Position numbers and translations under genes: made by a program. A model generated the notes under the pieces. The model saw nothing but the letters and a program-made list of their open reading frames with translations, searched no databases and was not told the origin of the DNA. Below, one piece after another: positions 31,635 to 43,330 of a DNA stretch of 64,000 bases (its first letter is position 1; the number at the start of each line of letters is the position of its first letter). The stretch is from Drosophila miranda (Eukaryota > Arthropoda > Insecta > Diptera > Drosophilidae). The stretch is from assembly GCF_003369915.1 (NCBI RefSeq), contig NC_046674.1, positions 28,709,657 through 28,773,656 on the forward strand. The letters are read 5' to 3'.

Positions 31635-34600
31635 TCTGGCTTCAGTACAACTCGAGCGCTCATTGAAAATGGTCTGCAGGCCGCGCATGTGCCAAGCCCC
31701 AATACCGATTCCGAAACCGATTCGAAACATAAACAAAAACAGAAACCGAAACCACAGTCGCAGTCGCAGCCAAAATAAAAATACAAATCAAAATCAAACC
31801 GAAAATCAACTCAAAGCCCGAAGCCCAGCTCCAGTCGCGTGCTCGTATTTTGCTGCCATTTAATTTTTGGTTTCATTATATATTTTTTGTTGTTGTGTGT
31901 GAATTTTTTGTGTGTGCACCGCCTCGAAAAGTTGTGAAAAAAGAGAGCAATTCGATTCGATTTTGGATTGGGGCTTTTCGATTATATATTGGATCGGAGC
32001 GGCAGAAGAGCGGCAGAGCGGAGTGGAAGCCGATCGATCGAACGGCAGAGGAGAGCATCGGACAAGCACCGAATATTGAAAATGTAATTGGAAAATGCTG
32101 GCCAATAGGAGGGGGTCTGGCAGATGGGAGGGGGGAGGACGGGGTGTGACAGGTTCAGGTTCCCCCTGGCAGCTGCAGGTTGTATTGTGGGGAAACCGGG
32201 AAAGTGGATGGCAAAGCAAAACAAAAGACTGCAGCAACGAACTTGATTCAATTGTCGTGCGGCGTGTCGGCCGTAGTGTGGGACTGTGGGACGGTGAATG
32301 GAGCCACTGAAACGACCTTGACACAAGGGCAACCACAGATTACAGATTTTTCAAATGGGCGTGGAAACGGTAGGGGTGAAGTACTTAGGAAATGATATTG
32401 ATATGATAATAGGTGTTAAAGTGCTGTGGAAATTATATTGAAAAGGAACTTTTAATTCTCCATTGATTGACTTAGAAGATATATTTATTAAGTATCTTCA
32501 CCGCTAACTCTATCCCAGGTCGAAAATCATTGAGTAAAGAAGGCAATTCTCGGATCAAAATATGAATTGTGACATCCCCAAAAAGTGGTGTTCAAGAATT
32601 CGGGACTCTTTGGGATTATTTACGCTTTTATGGGTGATAGCAATTTTAAGAAGGGAATCCCTTTACTCTTACTCTGTCTTGTTCTCAGAGAGAGAAGCGC
32701 ATCACCTCTCTTCCACGCCTCCTCTATCCTAGTGAGATACTCGTACTCTTTCAAAAGTTAAACAGCGACTCTTTGCAGTCGAAAGAGGAATGATTGTTTC
32801 TCTTAAAATATTTATTAAAACGTAGTATAATCTATCTGAGAACTCAAAAATACTATGGCCTTGCTTTATCCCAGTGAGACGCGAACTCGTTTGGGGGCAG
32901 GAAGGAATTTAAAATTTCCACATTTTTGAAGGGGAATGAAGTGCTCAAATCTCCTGAAATATCTATGAAAATGTTGTCCCATCTATCTGGGAACCAAAAC
33001 AAATTGTTCTCTTTAGTTCTCTTTAGTGCCCAAATACAAGAGCAGAAACCACTGTCAAAAACTACTTCTATAACAGCGACTGGCAGTGAAATAATCCGCC
33101 GGAATATCAAAAACAATTATCCAACGAATGCAACAACAATTCCAGCGACACTCTTCACATTTAGGGCCAGCAAACTAAAAGGCCAGAAACTAAAAGAAAC
33201 AAAAAGCCATTTGGAAAATTAAGCAAAAGTGAACGCCCGTAAAGTGTTTTAATATTTATTATTATAATTATTGCTGGCAGAGGCTCTCTTTCTGTGGATG
33301 CGAATGTGTTATACGTTATACGTTGGGTGAAAGTGTCCGTAAAAAGGGAAACAACAGGCCACAAAAGCCGAAACCCACTTGACAAAAAGACCACAAACAA
33401 AGCGACAAACGAAACGAAAGAGGGCCAACAAATAAATACTCGTAATAAAAATAAACAATAATTAGGGGGGGCATCTGCCAAGGCAAGAAAAAGTGTTGCC
33501 AATAAATAGATCCAAATACAGATCAAAATATCCCATAAAAATACATCAGCCCGACCAAAAACAAAACCAAATCCAGTTGGCCAAGTTAGCGGCAGCAACT
33601 GCTACTGGGACTGGGACCGGCAGTGGGACTGGCACTGGCACTGGGACTGCGACTGGTGGCAGCAGCTGCCTGGTCTGGCTTTTCCTGGCCGCCCAAAACA
33701 ACATTCACTTGTCATAAGCATTTAAGAGCTGGCTTAAATAGAATTTACCACCAACGGCAGCAGCAGCAGCAGCAGCAGCACAACCACCACCAGAGAGACT
33801 CTCGACACTGGAGCTGGCCAAAAACCCAGTCTGGTGGCCTGTAAAACAAGGAAAATTACCACAAAAACCACACAAAGCCACAGGCATCAGGCATTCAGCT
33901 TTAGTTTAAGCCACACAGCTTCAGCTTTAGCTGCGAGTAAAAGTGGTGCGATGATGAGGCCACAACTCCGACTCCGACTACGACTCCAATTCCAGCTTCA
34001 ACCCGCTTTGTGGGCTGACTGACGAATTTGTGACTTGATTTGTCGCCGTCCGTCTGACTAATTGGCCAAAGTGAGAGCCAAGCCGCGCCGCCCCGAGGCG
34101 CTTTCTCGACTCGCCAAATCCGGAAATGGTGTGGTGGAAGATGAGACACGACAAGCGACAAACAACAAACAACAAACGACAGCGACAGACAGGTGACCTT
34201 CAGATTCGGTGAAAGAGGGAGTGCCAGAGGCTCTGTTGACCCAATTCTGTGATCTCACACCTCCATGGCCCATGCATGGCCATGTTTCCAAGAATCATAG
34301 GTATACCGTTCTCTTTGTGATGTCCGATGCCTGAATGACCTTTCTGTTGGCCAACCAGTCTCTGCTCATTGCTCTCATGGCTCTTAGGCCCCAACTAATG
34401 CACTAATGAAGTGGCTGCTTCGGCCTAAACAATTGCCTTTTGTTTTTATTGTGTGTGTCCCCCTTTTCTGCGCTGCCTTTTTTATTGTAAATTGCCCGGC
34501 AATCACCCAGAAATGAGGGAGAGGCAGTACAGTAGATGCGGTAGATGCCGGAGATTCATGGTTAAAGTCATTCAAGTCAAGGGCCTGCGACCAAATTAAG

Positions 34601-37600
34601 GGTGCACTTTTTGCTTTAGACCATGTTTTTGTCTTATAATTTTGCTGAATTTCACATGATCTATGGATATGCCAAAGTTTAATGGCACTCGGGCATTTTG
34701 CAGAGCTCGAGGTGACGTCAAATACAAAAAAAAACGAAGATGATGGCAGTGGGTAGTGGGCAATGGATTACTTGATTACTTGGTGGAATCTGAACCTTGT
34801 GGTCCCACAAAAGTCACAACATTCATGCCTAGAAGTCGACCGCTGATAGACATTTTCGAATGGTTTCTGAAGGGGGATTGTACTTTGATATCTTTGCGTG
34901 TAAGATTTCGCAAAAACTTGTACGTTTCTGTCAGCTTCTGTCAAAGTTTAACGACCAGAAGTCGTGTAACATTAGTCAGTGGGCAACAACAAAATTATAC
35001 AACATTTTCTACATTTCCGATTCCAACTATGAGATCAAGGCCTTTAACATCTGGATATCTGAGTGGAGTCTGTCGGAGCTTCCGCATAAGCACACGTACA
35101 ATGTGGGGTATACGCATGGGGTGTTCAAAATTGAAATTTCAAGATTTATAAATAATGAAAATAAGGAATATAATAGAAATGCTGCAAATGAGTGAAGAGA
35201 AATGCCGCCAATTAGTCGTGGAAATGTCCCACTACCACTCCCACTGCCACTCGTTTGGGGACTAGGTTATTGAGTGTGTAATGTAATGTTAATAATCGTT
35301 TGGAATTACTTAACACAAATTTAATTGTTGCCACACAAGACACACAAACACACACGAATGTAACAATATGTTTAATGCGCTCCAGTGACGTCGTCGTCAT
35401 CATCATCATCATCGTCGTCATAGTCGTAGTCATAGTCTTGCCTGTGGTCTTGTCTTGGATTGGGAATGCACTCACTCACAAAAGATTGACTCACATTTCG
35501 TGCCTGCCTGCCTGCCTGCCGCCCTGCCGCAATGGCAGCAAATTATTTGCGTTTTGATTATGGGTATGGCACGAGCACGAGTACGGGGCTTCTCTATAGA
35601 CAGTCGCGCACACGGCGCCGGCGCCGAGCCACGCTGTTGGATTATGAAATTTAAATGCATTTTTCCTCCCTTAAGCGAAATACGCAATGCGGAATTGTCG
35701 TCATGCTCTTGGGGGGCATGATAAATAAATATTACAAATAATTATATTATATTAAGGGAGACTACAAAATTATTACCGAGAAAATCAATCAAAGGATTTT
35801 CATAGTTAGGATTTACATACATATATGTTATCAATTGGTTCCTGTTATCATCTCTTTATTATTCAACTTTGAGTTTGATCTGTTTTACTCAAATAATAAT
35901 TATTATGGATAAATATTAATGTAAATAATTCTTATCACCGAAGAATATTCTTAGAACATAAAATAAATTTGTATGGTGTAATTTTTAAAATATATCTTTT
36001 AATGATGAATATTGATATACGGAACAGTTTTGGCCTATGGAAGATACATATTTTATAGCCTGGTTTATATAATGCATGCTTTAATGGTCTCAAAAGAAGT
36101 GAGGTTTTGTTGGTCGATTGTATGTTTTTATGACTACTGTTTGGGTAAGGAAAGTGTATGTACTTATATCCAAACGAATGTTCAAGCAGTTGCAGAATCA
36201 GAAAGATCGATTCCGATTGGATAATTGGTATAGGTAGAATAAGCACAACTAGTTGAAGAGCATATGATGTTTGGCTCTTTGAACTCCTGGCTTTCGTTAT
36301 TTTCGGAGGAGGGTATCGAAGTGTCGAGGCACGCGTTCCAAATGATTTTTTTTAAGGGTATTTTTCTTATTTTGCATTCGTTAAGTAGCTTTGTTTCCAA
36401 ACAAAAAGAACATAACAGAATACATTAGAATAAATAGAATTTTGTATAAAGAATGCTATTGATCCACAGCCCATAGCAGGGGTTTTGTAAAAAGTACAGT
36501 ACTCTGATTATTGGTTGGATGACTGATGATTTGCACGATTATGGATAAAATATAAATGGTAGCTTTGGTTCTTGTAAGAAATGTAATACGAGTTTCAGTC
36601 TTCAAAAAGGTGATCTGATGTGTTGTGATCTCTCTCTTTGTCTCTGTACCGTCAGATGTCATCTGACGGCATTCCAGCTCAAGATACTCCGAGATGCCTG
36701 CATATCCACTAGAGCACTAGAGACTGGCCATTCCAATTCCAATACCATTTAAAAGACCGCGAGTTGCAGTTGACTGCTCCACTCAGAATGCCCGGCACGT
36801 AGCTGTCGAATGGGTTTTCCAGTTCATTTCAGTTCAGTTAAAGAGCTGGAGAGTCGCATAGCTTGGCCATAAACTGGTCACCCCCCTGCTCCAACTCCCG
36901 GCACACGTTTCGACCAGATTATCTAACAGTTCATTTCGCTAACGGCTTCGCCGGACGGCTTCTCGCTTGCTACTGCTGTTGATGGCTAACGTCTTCGTCA
37001 TCGCTTTCTACGGCACTCTCATTAAATTTATGATTTAACTACGGCAATTAAGTGAAAATTAAACGCTTCGATGGCTACGATAGATGGAGTACTCACTCCC
37101 AGCGCTCCTCAATCGTACGCCTCATTCCCTTTCCTTAAATGAGGAAAAATCTATAATAAATTGGGACAGATCCCCGCCACAGCCTGTGGCCCAAACTACA
37201 TTTCCATTCCCATATCTCTCTCTGCCTCCTGTCTCTTGCATCACTCTTTCATCCTGTTGAGGATCTCTCTTTACGGTCGGCAATCGGTGACGCTGCCGCT
37301 TGCATAATCCCCAATCTTGGAGCATCGAAAAATCATAACAAATGATGGTAATTCCCACCTTCTCTCTCTCTCCATTCCCCCCCCACTTAGTGCTCTTCAA
37401 GCAAATGTTTCTCGGACTTTTTACGAGTAGCGGCGTTCGTTTTGTGTCTTGTCTTGTTTTTTTTCTGTTGGTACAATAAATTTTGTACACTTGTCCGCAT
37501 GTTTGTCTGTCTGTCTTTTGACGAGAAATTTGTCATGCATTTCATTTGATTTCTTTCACGTTTTCAAGTTATTATTTCGCCTCTCTGCCATTTCTCTCGG

Positions 37601-38052
37601 CTTCCACCTATTTTTTTATTTTTCCTGGGCGGAAATTTTTCGTACTACTCCGTTGATCTTTTTACACAAATGTATACATTTATTTGTATGATGAATGGAT
37701 GAATGGATAGATGAATGTTGAGGGAGCCACTCAACTGGAAGTGGTTTCGAGTGAAATGAGAGCTGGGCCTGGGCCAGAGAAGCGGGAGATCAAATAGAAA
37801 CCTACTTATGGGCGGAAACAAGCGAGTACTTCGTCTATCATATGGCCAAAATAAGGGCTTAAATAAAATATCTTTGGGAGGGAAACTGTACTTTATGTGT
37901 GGGGGCATCGTAGTTTTGGGGCACGTGCGCCTCCATTTTGTATGTTTTCATGCAGGCAATCCATGGGTTGTCCGTGGGATGTTCTCGGATGATGCTGAAC
38001 ACCTAGATAGATAGTTCTCAAAAATCGTTTCTTTTCTTCTCCTTTCGGCTAG

Positions 38053-38069
38053 CTCTCCGGGGCGGCATC
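38053..38069 (+). other. 5' UTR start of the secreted-protein coding exon
   Basis: A long pyrimidine tract (CTTTTCTTCTCCTTTCGGCTAG) ends at 38052, 17 bases before the ATG. This is a good splice acceptor, so at least one non-coding exon lies upstream. Confidence 0.55.
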
Positions 38070-41000
38070 ATGCAACAAGGTCCGAGCTTCTTCGAGTGCT
38101 TCCTGGCACTGTGTCTACTGCTGCAGCTGGGAAGCCTGGGTGTCAGGGCTTTGCCGACCATTCAGGGCAGCACCGCCAATGCCAACAAGGGCACGAACTA
38201 TCTGCAGCAACAGCTGGACAAGAGCTTCTTTCAGCCGCCAGAGATCGAGCAGACGATCGATGAAGTGCAAAAGATACTGGCCAACGATCCGGCCCTGCCA
38301 CGACTGACGCGGTAAGTAAATGCGTGGTAATTTCCGGACTTACGTGACACATACCCTCTAACCCCAGCGGCGAAATCGAGGAGCTCTACGAGAAGGTGAC
38401 GCGCGAGGAGTACGAGAAGAGCATCGAAGCGGGCGACATGAGCCGGGCGGACAGCATGCGGGCCCTGATGCTCGTGCTGCCCTTCAACACGGACAACAAC
38501 ACCGAGGAGAATCTGCAAGAGCTGTACACCCGACCACCAGTCACGAGGGTTATCGATGCGTACACCCCCCCGGATCCCATTAAGTTCCTCACACCCGACC
38601 CGAATGCCGTGCCCCGGAGTACGGTGCCTGGCGGCAATCCCCGTGTGGCTGCCACCACCTACAAGCCAGCCTATGCCGGAGCACTCCTCTATCCCCATTC
38701 CCAGATAAAACAGCAGCAGCAGCAGCAGCATCAGCAGCAGTTCCGGCCTATGCCCTCGGCCACCACCTATCATCCTCCTGCGCCACCTCCGGTGATGTAC
38801 CAGGACTTCCAGCCGGTGATCTCCACTCCTTCGTCTCTAGCGGCCCCTGGTCCGTCCGGCTCGCAGCGTTTCAGCTCCCATTACAGCGCCAAGAATGCAC
38901 AGTTCCTGCGCAAGCGGAAGCCCACATCCAGCACGGTCAAGCCCGTGGCGGACATTCTCGAGAGCCTGGGCATTGTGTCCGGGTCCGGCCACCATGCGGA
39001 AGGCGATTCGACCCACAAGCGGTACGCCATGGATGACTACTATCCGTCGGAGAGTGCCCCACAGCCAGCGGTGGTGGCGGTGGCGGATCTGCGTGGCCTC
39101 CAGGGTGCCCGCATCCGGCCGGATGCCTACTCCAACTTCAAGCCCCTGAACATCGGCGAAGAGCTGCGTGTGAAGCCCGAGGTTGAGGGCTACCTCACGC
39201 GCTTCGGGATTGTGAAGAAGGCACCCAAGTCCCTGAAGAAGAGTGCCCCGCCAACGGAGGAGCCAGCCGGCGCCCATACGGAACTCTCGACGGCGACGGC
39301 ACGTCTGCCGCCGCAGAGCAATGCAGAGCTGGCGAAACTGCTGGAGAATCTGCAGGAGTTGGAGCGGCTACAGTCGCAGCCCAAAAGGAAACAGGCTTCG
39401 ACAACCACCAAACCGAGCACCTCAACCACTACCAGCACCACCACGACGACGACGACGACAACAACAACGACACCAGCGCCAGTGCAGCTCATCACCCATG
39501 GGGAGCCACTGCTCATTGAGGCGAAGAAGCCAAGAAGACGCATCGATCCCAACATTGACATCAACTTTGCCAATGCAGGGAACCACCAGGCAACGGGCAG
39601 CCGCTCAGACGAGCTGTCGAAGCTGCTGCAGAATCTCCAGGAGCTGGAGAAGCTCAAGATCAATCCGGAGAACGTGCTGAAGGCAACCAATTCCAATCCG
39701 GGTGTCCAGACCCTCAGTAACCGTTTCTCTTCGACCACCAGCACCACCAGCACAACGCCTCCTCCTCCACCTCCTCCGCCACGGACTACACCAGCTAGTG
39801 ATGCTCGCGATCTGCAGCTGATCTTGCGGCAGCTCCAACAGCTGGAGAGGATGAGAACACCAGCGACCAGCACCACCGTGAAGCCTAGACCCCTCGATCT
39901 GGGTCTGGGTCTGGGTTTGGGCCTCAGTCAGGCCAATTCCCTGGGCGCCGCAGATCTTCTCCAGCTGCAGCGCCTCCTCAGCGACGACCGGGAGCTGGAG
40001 AAACTCTACGAGCAGGCAAGAAGCACAAAAAGAAAGCAGCCAAAGAGCACCACCACCAGTACCAGCACCAGCACCAGCACCAGCACCACGAGCACAAGCA
40101 CCACAAGCACAAGCACCACCACGACACCGCGCACCACCAAGACAGCATCAGTGGACCATGCCCAGTTCGAGGCGCTAATCACGAGGGTCCAGCAGCTGGA
40201 GCGACTGCAGCAGCCAAAGCCAACGACCCCGAACTTTCTCACCCGGAACGTGGCCGGATCAGAGGCCATTGCAGGAGAAGGAAACAGATCCGGAGGCCTT
40301 GGCCTGGCAAGCAACGACTTTGCTCAAATCCAGCAGCTCTCACCCACATCGACGACTCCGTTTGGCCAGGTAGAGATCTCCACAGCCGCCTCCACATCCA
40401 AACAGCGACCGCTGAGCAATTTCGAGAGGAGCAACGGACTGCTGCAGGAAGTGCAGCCGCAGGACTACGTGCAGCTGCAGAAGCTGCTCAGCAAGGTCCA
40501 GGAGCTAGAGCGAGTGCAGCTCCAGACGGACCACCAGAGTTCGCCTCCACAGCTTGCCACCGCCGCCTCTGTGCGCACTCCGAACGTGAAGAGTCTGAAT
40601 GGGGCCCACATCGTGTATGCCCAGTCCGTGGCGGAGATGGAGCCAGAGCCGGAGCTGAAGCTGGATCTGCCAGTGTACCAGAAGCCTGCAGCCAGCGCTC
40701 AGCAGAGCTCCAGCGAGGAGCTGCGCGAGTTGGCCATGTCACAGCCGGCTCATCCGCAAAAAGGATCATCCTCCACCGACCAGGCCTTTGGCCAGCAATT
40801 CCAGCAGTTCTTTGGCAGTCTGGAGGATACGGGCGAGCGACAGAGCTACCACCAAATGCAGCCCATCTACAAGACGCCCACGGCAACGCCCACGGCAACA
40901 CCCACACCTCTGCCGGTGACTCCTTCAGCGCCACGCTTTGTGCCGGCCAGGAGACCCAATCCCACGACACCCGGCCCAAGACAGGCCGATCTCGAGGAGC

Positions 41001-42103
41001 TGCAGAAGCTGCTGTATAATACCCAGCAGCTCCAGAAGCTGGGCGTGTCCCTGCCCCATGAGCTCTCCCAGCAGCTCGAGAGCCAGCTGCAGTCGACGAC
41101 GACCTCAACCACGACCACGACTACGACACCAGCACCACTACAGACGGTAGACTCCTCCTCGCCGGCGGTCTTCTCTCTGACCACCATCAAGCCGGCGTCA
41201 CCCCGACCACGCCGACCAGCCACGCACACGACGGAAAGCAGCGTGGAGCTGCCCGTGTTCAGTGCCACCAAGATCATAGAGGCAGCCATCAAGCGAGCGG
41301 CCAACCGGATAGGTGTGTCCACAGAGCAGCCCCCGCCCCTGGGAATGGGAATGGGGCAGGGATTTCGACGACGCAGCGACGATGAGGATGCGGCGGCCGA
41401 AGATCTGGACATAGAGGATGGTGGACGGGAGGGTGTCCTCGATGGCGATCTCATGGCCGAGTTCAGTGAACTCAACTATCAGCTGGCAAAGCCGGAGCAA
41501 GAGTCACAGCCGGAGAAGAGAGAGACGGCGAACCTCAGCGAGCTGCAGCGTTTGATTAGCAATCTCCAGGAGCTGCAGCAGCTCAACGTGAGTCTGGATC
41601 GGGTGCAGCCACAACCACAGGCACAGCCACAGTCTCAGGATGCCGTCTATCTTCAGTCGCTGCAGGATGGCCACAGCAACGAAACCTTTAAGTCGAGGCG
41701 TCAGAGCGAAGCAAACACCACCACAGAGAAAGCAGAGACCACCACCCATGCCCCCACACGGATCAGCCTGAGTCTGGGACTGGACGACGGAGACATGGAC
41801 ACAGGATCCACTATAGAATCATCATCATCATCATCATCGTCGCCATCGCCATCTCCCTCCGATTCGAACAACTCCACGGAGGAGTCACGCAATGGTTCGC
41901 TCGATGATCTCGCGGACTCCTTTGGGCCGGATCCAGTCACCGAGGATCCGCCGCCTGCAAAGAAAAAGAACGGCTTCTACTTCCTGGCCGACTGGAACTC
42001 CTTCCTCGAGGTCGGTGACGGCGATGATCAAGTGGTGGTGCGCCTGAGTCCCAAGATCGGCGATCCGCGACTCTTCCTGCCCGTCAAGATCCCTTCCTCC
42101 TAG
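38070..42103 (+). CDS. Large secreted protein with eight Leu/Gln helices and Thr-rich linkers
   Basis: Exon 1 (38070-38311) and exon 2 (38368-42103) join in frame for 1,325 residues. A signal peptide is clear (FFECFLALCLLLQLGSLGVRA). An N-terminal conserved-looking part follows (QQLDKSFFQPPEIEQTIDEV..., LYEKVTREEYEKS). The rest alternates amphipathic repeats of the form LxxLLxxLQELExL with Thr/Ser/Pro-rich linkers and poly-Gln or poly-Pro runs. Repeats lie near 39325, 39607, 39806, 39955, 40160, 40465, 40990 and 41530. KRRKP and RRK-type basic sites could be processing sites. The C-terminus ends in an ordered block, GFYFLADWNSFLEVGD...RLFLPVKIP. No transmembrane segment is seen after the signal. 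It may be a matrix, cuticle or mucin-like protein; I do not recognise a family. AATAAA is at 42459. Confidence 0.85.
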
Positions 42104-42458
42104 ATACTTACACCAGACAAAAATATAAATATGTGTACATATGTTTCCCCTCTGTCCCGTCCCCCTACCAAGGGGGTATCCAAACTATCCTAATCGTAAT
42201 CGTAATCGTTATCGTATCCGTATCCGTATGTGTGTGTATTTATTGTAGTCACTGTTCTTTCTCTGCTCCTCCACCGGAATCAGGATCCGGATCGAGTGGT
42301 GGTGTTTTCCAGGGATCCAGATCCCGTAGTCATAAGTGTGGCATAGGCTGTAAGAGTCAGTCATCCGGTGTCAAGAAACCAACATAAAGAGTCGTCGTGG
42401 TTTTATGATACAAGTACTATGTATATCTATATGTATTGTATTGTAACTAGAATTTTTG

Positions 42459-42464
42459 AATAAA
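42459..42464 (+). terminator. Poly(A) signal AATAAA, secreted-protein gene
   Basis: AATAAA lies 356 bases after the stop codon, in TTGAATAAAAGATTTATTG. The same short stretch also contains TTTATT, so it could serve the opposite strand too. Confidence 0.55.
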
Positions 42465-42479
42465 AGATTTATTGATAAA

Positions 42480-43330
42480 GTTAAGAGAACCCACAGATAC
42501 ACACGAGCGAGTCCGGAATCCGGAATATGATTGGACTGGTATAGAATATGTTTAACTAAAATGAGTTGAGTGGATTATGGGGAAATAAGCCACAAGACCA
42601 CAGTAGTCTCTACCAATTTTCTATTGGAATCGATGGGAATCCAATTCCCGACAGGGAAACCAATGCCTCCTCCAATTCCAATCGGTTCAAAAACCTATGT
42701 TACCATCGAAGAAGTTGTTCTTTAATTGAGACAGCCTCCATTTTACCATCAAAGGTTTTCCCCCACAAGACTCCCTTGACCTGGCATCTCCATTTTCACC
42801 ACCAAATTCTGGGCAGAATATTGTTTGGGAGTACGTTCAAGTATCCGCATTCAACTGCAGCAGAAGGCCTCGGACGACAATAGTGCTCTCAAGGGCATTC
42901 AGGATGAATAGGAGCACCACTCAGCCACGCTGCACCGAATGGTTGTTCTTGAACTGTAGGAACTGCTGTACAATAAAATGGCGGTTGCACAATTTAACCA
43001 GGAAAAGAGCTCAATGTATTGCAATTCAATATGTATATGTACCCACCAGCAAGTTCTGGTTCTTTGGAACTAGTTTTCTCACTGGGCGCGTTGAATTTTG
43101 ATAATTAATTTTGAAAAACTGTGTGAGTACAAAATAGTACAATTGTGAATTTGAATGATACATTGCTGGTATAGTGTGGTGTCTGGGTAAATAGATGTCC
43201 CCGTTCATAAATCGTAAAAAATATAACAATAGTACATATATAGATAAACTCTAGTTGTATATATGTATTGTATGTAGTGTAGTGTATAGTGGATGTACTG
43301 TAGGTTACATTATTGCTGATAAGTTTCTAG
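42480..43330. other. Intergenic DNA between convergent genes
   Basis: About 850 bases separate the poly(A) site of the secreted-protein gene and the stop of the coiled-coil gene. It is mildly AT-rich with GTATGTAGTGTAG repeats near 43260-43300. No gene is visible; part will be 3' UTR of the coiled-coil gene. Confidence 0.45.

Larger units (their letters stand above)
28200..38052. other. Ten kilobases of mostly non-coding DNA
   Basis: No coding exon could be supported here. It contains GA-rich stretches (29500-29522), CAG/CTG triplet runs (31516-31545, 33761-33780), a G-A-C-T minisatellite (about 33600-33660), GCCTGCCTGCC (35505-35520) and an AT-rich island (about 35710-36600). TATA-like TATATATT near 31983 precedes GCGGCAG-rich 5' UTR-like sequence. 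A perfect TCAGTT initiator pair lies near 36828-36840. It probably holds the first exon and long first intron of the secreted-protein gene at 38 kb. Confidence 0.4.

Noticed and set aside
34756..35195. Two overlapping plus-strand frames of 131 and 111 codons
   Set aside because: Both are moderately long in AT-balanced DNA, but neither resembles a protein family and they overlap in different frames; probably chance. A homologue search would settle it.
38070..42103. Many antisense and alternative-frame open readings in the secreted-protein gene
   Set aside because: CAG- and ACC-rich coding DNA gives open frames in all registers; only the frame with signal peptide, helical repeats and C-terminal block is coherent.
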